Shown: positions 22,905-34,214 of the stretch, piece by piece
Layout of the letters: each line of letters begins with the position of its first letter
Position numbering within the stretch: the stretch's first letter is position 1
Origin: Diphasiastrum complanatum
Taxonomy: Eukaryota; Streptophyta; Lycopodiopsida; Lycopodiales; Lycopodiaceae
Direction of reading: 5' to 3'
NCBI GenBank assembly: GCA_029204225.1
Contig: CM055095.1
Span: 70,779,957-70,843,956 of the forward strand
Length of the DNA stretch: 64,000 bases
Notes under the pieces: generated by a model
What the model saw: the letters and a program-made list of their open reading frames with translations, nothing else
Database searches by the model: none
Told to the model about the DNA's origin: nothing
Translations under genes and position numbers: made by a program

Positions 22905-24880
22905 TTCAGGGAAGATCAGAACGATCGTCGCAGGTGGATTCCGAGGAGAATTCACGGAGAAACTTGTAGTTGCGGTGGTTTCAGGAAAACTATCAATGGT
23001 GGCTTCATAATTCACTGTGTGGACAGCCATTTGGTGTAACAGGGCTTGCATGGGTATGCAAAGAGCAGTGAGGGAGAGCCATAACAATTTACAAGAAGCA
23101 ATTTGATTGAAAACGGAGGAAATTTGGAAAATTTCCAGTTTCGTGGGGTGTTGACGAATTTCTGGGAAAATCGGCTTGTTTGTGGTCAATATCGTATCAA
23201 TTGGAGAATTGTAAATTGGTTCAGAACACCTGAGGGAGGGCAACCTCAGTGGCGTAGGAGCTGCAAGTGAAATCTCAGTAAAAGACTGAGCAAAGCTCAA
23301 GAAAACTCCATTCTTCATAGCTGCTAGGGTTTACAGTGGAAAAACCTTGGTTATCTTTCAAATTGAAGCTGTTAATGGTTGATGGTGGACGCTCTGGTGC
23401 TGCCAAGGAGTGGCTAAGAGCTCATGGTCAACTATTGAGCAATGGTGGAACAATTCACAATCTTCAGAGGCTATGGAATAGTTAACTTGCTAGGGTTTGT
23501 AGGCATAAAATGAAGGATTTCTCTTCATAAGAGACGATTCTGTGAGCTGTAAAATGCTAAAAGTGGGCGCTGGGGTAGGGCGACCCTACTGCAGGTGGCC
23601 GTGGACGGCCATGGAGAGGCAATGATGCTGGACCATATTTTCTTGTGGGTAGCATGGAAACCATAGCTATGTTGAAAGAAAGCAGCAAAGAGATGAAGAA
23701 AGGAGAGAGAGGGCCGTCGTGTGCGGTGAGGAGGAGAGGCCCATAGCATTCGGAAGGGGCCCGCGGATGTAGTGTGGGGATCAATGTGCAGAAACAGTTG
23801 TAGTTGTTAGATCTCATGGAGTTTACATCCATGGTAGAGGTTGCGAGAGGGAGAGCGACTGGGAGCCGCGGGATTCAAAAGAAATGGCAGAAGGGACCCG
23901 ACATTTAAAGTGGACAATTCTTCATTAAGAAATTTCAGGATGAAGTTCTAGTTCAATTTTGCATGCAAATTGGTTTTGGGCCTATCTTTGGCTAGAAGGC
24001 ACCTATTTTGGCCATCCTTGGACCAAAATGACCCTTGAAACTAGTTGCTCAGAGCTAGCGGACAGAGCGACGTCATATCATGATTGCATTAGGGATGCAG
24101 ATTCCAGTGATAGCAGAGTGCAGATCATTTGGTTTGGGCCATGGAAGATCTCACAGGTTCACTTGGAGAGATATTGGCATGCACAGTCATGTGAGGGACT
24201 TGATGGTGGCTTTGGAGTTCACATCTTACTGTATTCTCAGGGAGTGGTTTGGAGCCATTCACAAGAGCAGCTTGGAGCTAGCTTGGGGAAATATAGGTGG
24301 GCACTACAGGGTAGATGCTCAGATCTTTGTGATCAGGCATGGCATTGGATTACTTGATAGGGATAGCACTGCAAGATGACATGGGATGATCATCAAGAGG
24401 CATCTATTTCATATTGGACTTGAGTCATTGGCATGGACAGGACTTACAAGTGAGATTCATGATGGAATCAGGAAGCTGCAAATGCAAATGGGCAAAGCAT
24501 GGAGCCATCTCTAGGTTGAAGAGCTAATGGAGATCGCATGGGGTGTGATCAGAGGGCAAACACTATGGTGAGTGTTTTGCTAGCGATCTACTACGAGGGA
24601 CACTGATGGTGAGGACTTCATGGTGTGCTCATTTGGGAGTACAGGTTGGCATTACAATTGGGGGCCAATTTTGGACATTGGCATTGATGGGAAGGCATCT
24701 ACCATCACGAGCGTGGATAAGTTACCTATAGCTTTCATGCATTTGGCTGTATTTGCAGGAGTCTAGGCTTGGCACAGGTGTTGGAATTTCCATGGTGCAA
24801 ATTCTTAGGTGGTGAGATCAGGGATAAGCCTAGAGGAAGTCACTCAAAGCCATATACCTCAGTATGATTAGGGAGACAAT
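22905..24880. other. Unrecognised, possibly internal sequence of the copia element
   Basis: The region is less AT-rich than what follows. It carries a minus-strand open frame (22887-23318, 143 codons) and plus frames at 23959-24379, none with a motif I recognise; the first overlaps the MITE end, so it is not an original gene. It may be noncoding internal DNA of the LTR element that starts at 22035. Confidence 0.35.
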
Positions 24881-27699
24881 AGTCTCTTAGATGACACTTT
24901 CGATAGTCAATCAATGTTTGAACCTTCAATAATTTTGAAGCATCGACATTATGAAATTTGTGACTTAAATAAAATTTGAAAGTCCATCTACAAAAATGAA
25001 TTGAAAATTTTCACAGAAGCAAATACAAATGAAAGTTAGATAGGTGAATATTTGACACACTGATGGTGGAACTCACAGGGTCAACTATGTTCTATTGCAT
25101 GTACAAAGTAAAGTAAATTGGAAAAGTACTTAGCACATCAACTATCATCTTTAGTATCAAGAACTTGACCTGAAAATTTTCTTATATAGAATCAAATCCA
25201 AACATAATAATGAATGGATGTATATATGAACCAACGACAATGGTAATGAATTGATGATAAGCAATATTAATTGATCAAACATAGCATAATTCAGTAGTCT
25301 GCACACTAATATTAGACAACTCGGTATAACATTATCAATTTTCATATTGATTTAAGAAGTCCCCACAAAACCTCTACACTTGTATCTTTGTATATTGTAA
25401 TATAATAATACCTTCGATTCAATTCGATTTTTCTATTTCTTATTCATTTAAGCTAACTAACTAATCAACTCAATCAGCTTCTATCAAATCACCATGGCAA
25501 TCAAAGATGCCTCAACTAGTTCCAATTAGTAGATTAAATCAATAAGTTTGATGATATTGTTAGCTGGATAACAAGTTTGTGAGATTTTACTATAGTAGTA
25601 GAACTCTTTGACAAAATCGAGTATTAGATTTTTGTTTCTCTATGTGAATCCCTTAAGTGTCAGTGTTCTCACTATAAAGTCGGGAGCTGAACATTTCTAA
25701 CAATTCTCCCAGGCTCACTTAAATTCCTCATGCTCATTTTTCTTTGCCAATTCGACAAGGTGTCTCTTGAATTTGTGCAAGAATGGCCTGTACAATAGAA
25801 GTTGAATCTAGTATGGGATGCAAAGCCTCGTCTTTGGGAGAAGAAGCCAATGTCTTTTAGGAGAATGAAGTATGTTTAGTGGGCATACTACGAGTCGATC
25901 AATCAAACAATGAGAACAATATATAAAACAATCAATTAATGTTAATCCACTAAATAATAAAATGTTCATCAATCCAATAATAGAATCACAATCAAATCAC
26001 CATTCTAACTTGATCCATCAATCAATCAATCAATCTAGTGGGTAGTCTGCAAGCTGATGAATCAAACAAGCCAATAACTCACTCATACATCCTTCTATCA
26101 CTCATGACTATTTAGATCAAAAATTTTCCTATGGTGATGGATCAAGTTTTTGAAGATGAGAAAATTGAATCAACCTTATTTTCCTTACATTGTTGATCAA
26201 AATCCATATTAATCTATTTGCCATCATTGCTTGAAAAAAAAATTCCTTGTAAATTTCTATTACTTTCACCCTCATTTTCAATCACACACCTACAGATTGT
26301 TCATTCTTGTTTTCCATTGCACCTGGGCAAAAGCTGTTGGATCTTCCAAAATCAAGAAACTAGGCACACAAGCAACAGTTCAACAATTGCAACAAGCTGA
26401 ATCATAGCCTCAAGAGGATTGGCATGGGCCATTTTCAACCAAAAAAGGCTTGTGCAGGGATGCGCAACTATAGTAGAAGTTCAAAAAAATCCTATTAGAA
26501 GATACTAAATGGATACAAATATCTTTACATGAGGGTGGAGCTTTGGTGACTAGACTCTTAAACCTACCAAAACAAGACTTAATATTGTGTAAAAATTACA
26601 AGCAAGTCTATCACACATCATTCATTTTGACACATAAGACTTCTAATAGACTATTTGTTTTATTGATAGCAATGTATTTCATTGTTTTTCTAAAAAATAT
26701 TTGTTCAAAAAGTAAAAAAAGCTGGTATGTCTCCATCTAATGACTCAGAAAAATCAGGACATGCACGTACCTATTGCAACTCAAAAAAAAGATATAGAAA
26801 TTTTGTTTGCTAACCAACAATGACAAATCTATTGGCATGGATTCTAGTCAACATATGAAATGTAAGGTTGATTCAACCTCCTCATTTTGACAAGCGTGAT
26901 CATCATTGTACAAAGCTTTTTAGTCACGATAATCATGAGCATTAGTAGCATAAACGAGTGAGATGATTGATTGATTTGTTGGTATATCAACATTGAAATG
27001 GTGATTGATTGCAAAATGTTATTTGATTGATTAACATCAACGACATGGCTTAACGATTCTATTATCCATCATTCTCATTGTTTAATTGTTGAGCCTCAAT
27101 TTCTACTTGATAAGAATAGTGACAATAGAGAAGATTCTAGCTATGAAGAATATATCTTTTTAGTATGTCATTTATTGCATCAAAAAATTTGGAATTTGCA
27201 TTGACACAATATGCTCCAATATTGATACTGTTGGAATTCAATGCTCAGCCTCAAATCTATTTGTTAATGAGCATCTTGAAAACTTTACAAAACCCAGAAA
27301 ACAGAAGGCTCGAGTTTTTTAGAAGATCAAAAAATCCAGTATCGGATTTTTTCGACCCAATGTCAAGCCTAACAAACAAAGATTTTCCGACCCTGGATCG
27401 GATCGGATCGAGGTGGAATTATCCAGGCGTCTTAGATCAGGTCGAATCGGGTCTCATTTTTTTGACCTGAAAAATCCGACCTTGACTATATTTTCGACCC
27501 AGTGTAAAAAATTGACCCTTTGATACTTTGTAAAGTTCGATACTGTCGGTCTAAAATCCGACCCAACAACTTCGCGTTGATAGTCCACCTAAATTGTACA
27601 TACAATTATAGTTATAAGGCGGTTGTAATAACTGTAGAAGAAGCAGTTGTAGATATTTTTAGTATATCAAGATAAATATCTTCATCAAAAAACTCCTTC
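24881..27699. other. AT-rich intergenic region
   Basis: No coding sequence of substance. Short tetranucleotide runs (ATCA near 26015-26032) are seen. At 27340-27500 GATC/CCGAC-rich phrases (GGATCGGATCGGATCG, ATCCGACC) recur; this is a composition change with no identified function. Confidence 0.5.
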
Positions 27700-28030
27700 A
27701 AAGATTCCGACATCCTAGCAACCCTAAATGGTATTAGAGATACCACATCCAAATTACATTTGAGAAAAAAATTCTTCAACATAAATATGTCTGAAGCAGA
27801 AAGTGTCTCGAGCCATCTCATCACTTTGAAGACCCTTCTAGAGCAAATGGCTACAACTAGCTCAGTCATTGAATATTCTGATGCTGTTATGACTCTACTA
27901 TCGATCCTTCCTGAAGCCTATGAAAATTAGGTCTTTGCAATTTTCAACCCAGGAGCAGCTCACTCTTTCAAAAGTAATCTCATTATTTCTACAAGAAGAA
28001 ATCAGAAGATCAACAACCTCCTCAGTCAGG
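27700..28030 (+). pseudogene. Ty1/copia gag fragment (UBN2-type domain)
   Basis: The plus strand reads LHLRKKFFNINMSEAESVSS, HLITLKTLLEQMATTSSVIE, YSDAVMTLLSILPEAYEN, a stop, then a degenerate tail. This is the well-conserved helical region of copia gag (the LxxLKMxEGxSVxxHLxxFKxLxxQL ... LLxSLPxSYExF pattern). The remaining gag, zinc knuckle and pol are absent, and no LTR is nearby. It belongs to a different gag lineage from the copies at 10.4 and 36 kb. Confidence 0.85.
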
Positions 28031-28304
28031 TTAAGTGATATTGTTTTTTTGGGTTTTTTGATTAGTATTTGGATCTGGCTGCTATGTTCATAATTGTTAA
28101 CTTTTCAAATTTATTGTGCAGCCATATGTGATGTCTCCTCCTACTACCCCACACGTTGTGGCAGCTTCAATCTCTGGGAGGATCATGTTGGAGTTATGTA
28201 TGAGTTATATCAACTGCTGCTGGCGATCTTCTCAAACAATAGGCGCTATTGTGTTTGTACTGGTGGCAATGGCTGCCCTAGCAAAGTTTACACTCCAAAA
28301 GATT

Positions 28305-28616
28305 TCACCATATAAGTACATTTTCTGCTATCGATTTGACAAATATCTCACAATATTTTTGTAAATTTGCAATGTCGATTTCAGATAACTTTTCTTTTTG
28401 CAACATGCCAATCAAATTGTCGAGATTTTGCCATATTGCAGCTTTTTTTAATCTTGTGTTGCCCCTATCTTTAGAATTGTTTGATGCTGCAACAATGTCT
28501 TTCCAAACATTGTATGTCACGGTAGAAGACTTTTCAGTGTGATTGGATAAAAACCTTCTAGCTTTTGATAGCCCTGATAAGCCGCTGCAACCATCAAAGT
28601 TTTTGCCAAGGTGCAC
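28305..28616 (-). pseudogene. Unrecognised 103-codon minus-strand ORF
   Basis: It encodes a Lys-, Asn- and Leu-rich peptide (for example KKAAIWQNLDNLIGMLQKEK, IANLQKYCEIFVKSIAEN) that looks helical and protein-like, unlike the low-complexity frames around it. No family is recognised and no partner exon or start context is clear. It may be a fragment of a gene or transposon. Confidence 0.3.
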
Positions 28617-28816
28617 AACAATGGCAGCCTATACAAATCTGCTTTTGAAAGTACTTGCTCTTAGCTTATGTATATTTTGTTTAAGTTTTCGCAATTCCAT
28701 ATGTGCATGTATGTACTTACAACTGCTTTCCACTATGATCCATTTTTTGCTTGACCTACCTTCTTTTGTGTTGCTAAGCCATGACCCTATGGTTTTCTTA
28801 TTATTTACTTCTTAAG

Positions 28817-30532
28817 TAGTTAGTTGGCAGGCTGAAGATTATCTATGTGCATAAGTTGACATGCTTTGATTGGTGTTCACCATCGAGCACCGAGTTGCTT
28901 GGCAGGGCAAAGTTTTAGGGGAAGTAACTCGATATACCTCCATTGTTTCTAGTATTTTGTATTTTGTTTGTCTCGATAACTCATCTACTATATTATGGTC
29001 CTTGATATTTTATTTCATTTTAGTTTAATTATTATAATTATTATTATTAATTTTCTTCTTACTGATTGTCATTTGCTCTTAATCAACACTGGGTCTACTC
29101 AAGAGAATTCGGATTCTTTCGAAACCTAGTTAGCAACTTCTGCTTGGGTATTGATGAGACATAAGCTATTTGGCTAAGATTTTTTGTTTATTAAATTCTA
29201 TATTATTGTTTTGATTTAGATCCTATGAGTTTTTTGGTTGCATGGTATATATTGTTTCTAAGCTTTACCTTATGACATCACGAACTTCTCTATTTAGTTT
29301 TGTGAGATTGGATTTGTTTCAATTTCACATATAGATATGTTTCTGTCACTTTAGCGGACATGCCCCTAATAAATTTTTGTCCAGGTAGTGGCCAACTGTA
29401 CGTTCTTATTGGCATATCTTGAGTTGGTGCGCATGCCCCTACAACTAATCTGATGTTTAACTAATTAAAGCTAGCATCTCTAACTTGATGTCATATGCTA
29501 GTAGGGTTCTTGTTGTTTCGTAATAATTTTATGTCTCCTCTTTTATTTTATTTATTTATTTATTATTTTTTTTTAACTTTCTTTGATTTCTTGGTCTATT
29601 GCTTATTAAGGTTAATCACTTGCTTCTCGTTCTTCGATATTCTCCTTTCCTCTACCTAGCTCTTGTTTTGAAAAGCTTTTGAAGTTTGTTTGAGTTTATG
29701 ATTTATTGCTTGTTAAAAAATTGTGTTGTACTTTATTTATTTTTCTAGTTTCCTTCTAAGTATGTACTTACATATCTAAAGTCTAATCTATAAAATTGTT
29801 CTTACTTTTGGTTAATTGATGCTCGACTTCCTCCTTTTCAACTTTCAATATTGGTTATTCCTTTAGTGGTAAAAATGAAAATAAAATAAAATAAACATTG
29901 CGAAGTTGTAGTCACGTTTTCCTTAGTTGCATTTCATTAGAGAAATATTTCCATATTCCTCAATGTTCTTGTTCTTGATAGTATCAAAGTCATTAAGTAA
30001 GGCTTTTAATAATTCTTGTCTCTTGTAAATAATTTTGTACATTTGGCTCATTGGAGGTTTTTGTAATACACCACCAAGAGTCATTTACGCAAACTCTATA
30101 AAATCTTTTCCGAAAAAATTTCACTTGATTGACTTTTTCATGGTCCAATTAACTTTGTCTCACCATGTTGAGCCATACTCACATGAAGTTTTCTTTCTTT
30201 GGGTCCTTTTAGGATCAAGGGGTTTTTGGTTAGTTTCGTGAAAGACTTTCGGCATGAGAGGGAGTCATGGGCACTTGATCGCATACTCTTGTCAGTGATC
30301 TTTTGAGTGTAATAGGCGGACATGTTTAGGTACCTCACTGCTTTACAACAGCCTTATTAAACAAACAAAGAGTGTGGTCAACACTAATTTTGACCTTGGA
30401 CCAATAACCTTCAGGAGGGCCTGGTCTTAAACACTTGACTGACTACTCAAAATATAATCTTTGGCTCTCCTACTATCAACACTTCAAAGATTTGCTCTTC
30501 TATTCCTTTACTTACCACTTTGTTTCCCTTGG
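28817..30532. other. AT-rich intergenic region
   Basis: Long T-rich and A-rich stretches, including TTTATTTATTTATTTATT at about 29545. No genes or structured repeats were identified. Confidence 0.55.
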
Positions 30533-30600
30533 TTTGCTAGTAGAAATGCATCTTGGGTTCCGAGGGGTGCTTGAACCTAGGACTTTTGCTAGTAGAAATG
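30533..30600 (-). mobile_element. SINE-like retroposon, copy 3 (5'-truncated, minus strand) with 16 bp target duplication
   Basis: The body at 30549-30584 (36 bp), read on the minus strand, gives TCCTAGGTTCAAGC then CCCCTCGGAACCCAAGATG. This aligns with the 3' part of copies 1 and 2 (TCCCAGGTTCGAGC, CCCCTTGGAAACCAAGAAG), including box B and the terminal hairpin. It is flanked by perfect 16 bp direct repeats, TTTGCTAGTAGAAATG, at 30533-30548 and 30585-30600. The missing 5' half is what abortive target-primed reverse transcription leaves. The match is about 80% over 36 bases, so the family call rests largely on the target duplication. Confidence 0.78.
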
Positions 30601-32392
30601 GTACAAATCATAGAGAAAGGTCTATTTTGGCCCTGCCTTATAGGCAGGGGCACATAGTAATCATGCTAAAAATTTGACATGCTTGTGTGATTTTTATTTT
30701 ATAAATTTTTTTAATTTATTTTGTTATTTATATTGAACTTTTTTTTGGGTGCTGCCACGTATTTTTTTCCCATTCCAAAAACTAATTTTCGTGCTTTTGA
30801 TGAATACCTACTTTTAATTTTCATACTAACAAATACGTGGACAGGAGCGAGCGATGGGTGTCTACTTGGGTTCTGCTGTTACTTTGTTGGAGAGCCAGGT
30901 AGCCAGGTTTACACGTAGATTCGTATTTTCACGTTTCTTGCCATTTTCGAGGGTCATCCGTGTCTTGCATGCAACGTTTTCTTCTACGAGGTGATAAGTG
31001 ATAGGAAGCGAGTTAAGAGGAAGCGTTTCATAGTATGCCAAAGATTGTCCCTGGTATTTTGATAGTATGTCAAAGATTGTCCCTGTCTCGTTTCAAATTT
31101 TGGTTTTGTAAAAAAGTTTGGGTGTCCCTGTACGTGTGCGTGCCTGTACCTGTGGAATTGTTACCTGTGTGTTGCTGCGGTTCATAGATTTGTGGTGGCT
31201 ATTTCAGAAAGACCTGCCTTCGTGTCCTTGAAGGATTTCATTAGATCGTCTCTTTCAAGTGTACGTACTTTGTCACTTTTAATGTTTTCTAATCTTCTAC
31301 ATAGTATATTATATAGTCAGAGTTACGAAATAGCTAAAAGACTAATTACAAAATGGTAGTCTTCGGAATGTATGAAGGAGAATACTGCTTGGGATATTGT
31401 TAGAGCTAGAAGTTGATGTATAAGACGAAACGTTATTTATTCTTTTTCTTCGTATGAGACATTGTATAGCAAGATCTCGAACTGTACACTTAAGTCGAGT
31501 TTCGAATATTGAAGTGCGCCGGAAACAATGTTTTGGAGCAAAAGTCACGGCATTTAATTGCAGAAACATTCCCTACTTCTTAAAAGCACTCAAACTCGTT
31601 CGATGTGCAACTTATATGACAGCAGAGCCAGATTGAGTGCTTCAAACTTTTCCTGCATAAAGAATTAATCTGCTTTACAACTCTGCGAACAAGCCTCCCA
31701 TGTTCTTGATTTATTATACAATCAGTTGGATGTATTTTGGAGATCAACCTTTGATGAGCTAGTTGTTTTTTTATCTGCCAGTGATAAAATGTCTGATATT
31801 TAGTCAATCATCAAGCGATGACTTGATTCGTTGAAACAAGAAGTCATGCCAAATATCTAAGATGTGTATGTGTATGAAAGCATTCACAATGTCCTGCGAC
31901 GATCTACACCAAAGGTTTGAAGATCGATCCAGCAATAAATATACATGTATGTTTGATCTTATTATATTCTCGATCAAGCAGGAAGGCTTGTGTTGCACGT
32001 AGCACAAAAGTCCAGAGTTCAGAGTCGGCTCTCCACTATGTCTCACGAGGCTCCTTGTATGCGATTCCCGAATCCCATGTGATCCGAAATATTCTTCCAC
32101 AAAAAGGGCGAAAAAACTGATGGCTGTCGCTTTTGTTGTTTTTTAAGCCGAGTTACATTTATGAGCCCTTACTAAACTAGGAGCTCGTTGCTTTCAACAC
32201 CAGAGATTGTCATTCTCAAGGATTATACTCTCCTAATTCTTAATTTCTCAGGGAATTGTTCATGAAATCGATGCTGGAGCTCAATGCACACATTAGGTCT
32301 GAACACAGTTTAGGATTCAATTCTTCGTTTATCTATATCAAGCATTACCATTCACAAGCATAATATATCTTGATTTAATCTATTCCATGAAG
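30601..32392. other. No recognisable feature
   Basis: Minus-strand open frames at 31342-31569, 31580-31807 and 31804-32100 are adjacent and could be shards of a former coding region, but no motif is recognised and stops are frequent. Confidence 0.45.
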
Positions 32393-32852
32393 GAAGCTAG
32401 TTACGATATTGGAAGGAGGCAAGTATTGCAGGCATGCCTCATGCATCATGCAGCAGTGCACCTCCAAGGACATTGTCCACACGAGTCTTTCAAGTAATGG
32501 CTGCAAGCTCAGAGCCCAGGCCTCAAAATTCAGACATAGATCAATGAAAGTAGAGTCCAGATGTCATACTCTAGACTCTAGATTGCGGAAGATGGAAGCA
32601 TTGCAGAGTGCCAAAGATCTTTAGTCTCCACATCTCTTTTTAGACTGGCTTGATAAACCTTCCATTAGAAAACTAGAACACTGAAACAGAAGCTAGTTGC
32701 GATATTGAAAGGAGGCAAGTATTGCAGGCAGGCCTCATGCATCATGCAGCAGTGCACCTTGAAGGACATTGTCCCCACGAGTCCTTCAAGTAATAGCTGC
32801 AAGCTCAAAGCCCAGGTGTCAAAATTTAGACATAGATCAATGAAAGTAGAAT
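32393..32852 (+). repeat. Direct duplication of 164 bp (32393-32556 and 32689-32852)
   Basis: GAAGCTAGTTACGATATTGG at 32393 recurs as GAAGCTAGTTGCGATATTGA at 32689. The offset stays exactly 296 bp to the shared TCAATGAAAGTAGA end, with about ten to fifteen substitutions. The 132 bp between the copies is not repeated. The second copy ends about 53 bp before the right-hand 1.3 kb repeat. Confidence 0.88.
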
Positions 32853-32905
32853 CTACATATCTTTAACTACAATGACAAGGTATAGACTACATCATGTCAT
32901 AATAG

Positions 32906-34199
32906 CAATGCAAATGCTGCATAATATCCACAAGTAATCGTTGCAACATCATAAGCTACAATTACAGAGGTGCCAATAGCCTACACCTTGCATATGAGTG
33001 AATAACTAAGTGTTAATAGATGAGTAAAGTGACATTCTTAACTCGAGGACATAATGTTCAGACATGCACGCAAAAGATTTTCACTACACTCATTAGGATT
33101 ACATCATGCATGCTTGAAAATTAATTCGTAACGTGTATCAATGCCTTCTGCCTTACTCAATCATCAGATTGTCCAAGTGGGTTGGAGATCAGTTCAGTGG
33201 AATCAACATTCTGGTATAACTAGTCTACTTTATATTTGTCTTTTTGCAGTCTGAATGCAAATTATTTGGTGCTAAGAATAACAATATTTTTGTAGCTAAT
33301 ATATTCGGAATCTATCGTTCACTTTCTCGAGGTTAGCATAAAGAACAAACCGAAGTATTTCTGCGCAATTAACTTGAACTAATGATTGAGGCAGTACATA
33401 CTACGTCAATATTGTGCCCCAACTACAATTTCTACTGTTGACACTACAATTGTTACCTATTCTACATACGATTGTTCTTATAATAAAAGATCTAAAGTGA
33501 GCAGCTATAATATGACTAGCAATGCTAGCTGTTTGCAGGAGCTATTATAACCCTCGTTACACGAAGCAAGCGAACTGAGTCTAGTACTCCACGTCCAAGT
33601 TAGAGTCACATATATGTTTGAGTGATTAGGAAGATATATATCCGGATAATTTCCTGCTATCATACCATAGCCTGGTGTTGGCCCATTACAGCATAATCGC
33701 ATTACCCTAGTACAGTTGGACATCTTACATAATTTGACTATCGATCTGAGAATCCATATGCTACTCCTTTTCCCGTAGCTCAGAGAGAACACTGCCTACA
33801 GATAAGTTATATTTGTAGCTTTGTCGATGACAAATCAGGTAGCTCATCAATTTTACATTTTTTGTTCTAGAACGATCTCACAGTTGCTTTCGCCTCGTCA
33901 AGAGTTCTCATTTCTTTTCTAATACCACACTTACAATCTAAAGCGTAAACTTACAAGTCTTTCAGCTCATAAAACTAGAACTTTTCATGAGCAGCGTGCA
34001 CTAAGAACTCATTGATATAAAAGCTTCACGATTTGACTTTCTCATGCCAACTGATGTCTGCGTAAGATCTTTTTCCCACAGCTCTGCTAATCGCCTTGCC
34101 CTTCTTATAGCTCTAAGAGCTCTTTATGAGATCGTGAGTTCCATCATGTAACATGGTTGTAAGATCAGGTCTATCATAGTAAATCAGAGTAAGGCCTCT
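32906..34199 (-). repeat. 1.3 kb interspersed repeat, right copy of an inverted pair
   Basis: This is the reverse complement of 17595-18889, ending at AAGGCCTCT (34199). Here its outer end abuts the truncated integrase end of a minus-strand copia relic, whereas the left copy is flanked by unrelated sequence. This supports insertion or recombination of a discrete unit, not duplication of a larger block. Confidence 0.85.
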
Positions 34200-34214
34200 T
34201 GGAGTTCTTGCATC

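Noticed and set aside
22887-23318. 143-codon minus-strand ORF as a host gene
   Set aside because: Its C-terminal end overlaps the inverted repeat of the MITE and it has no recognisable motif.
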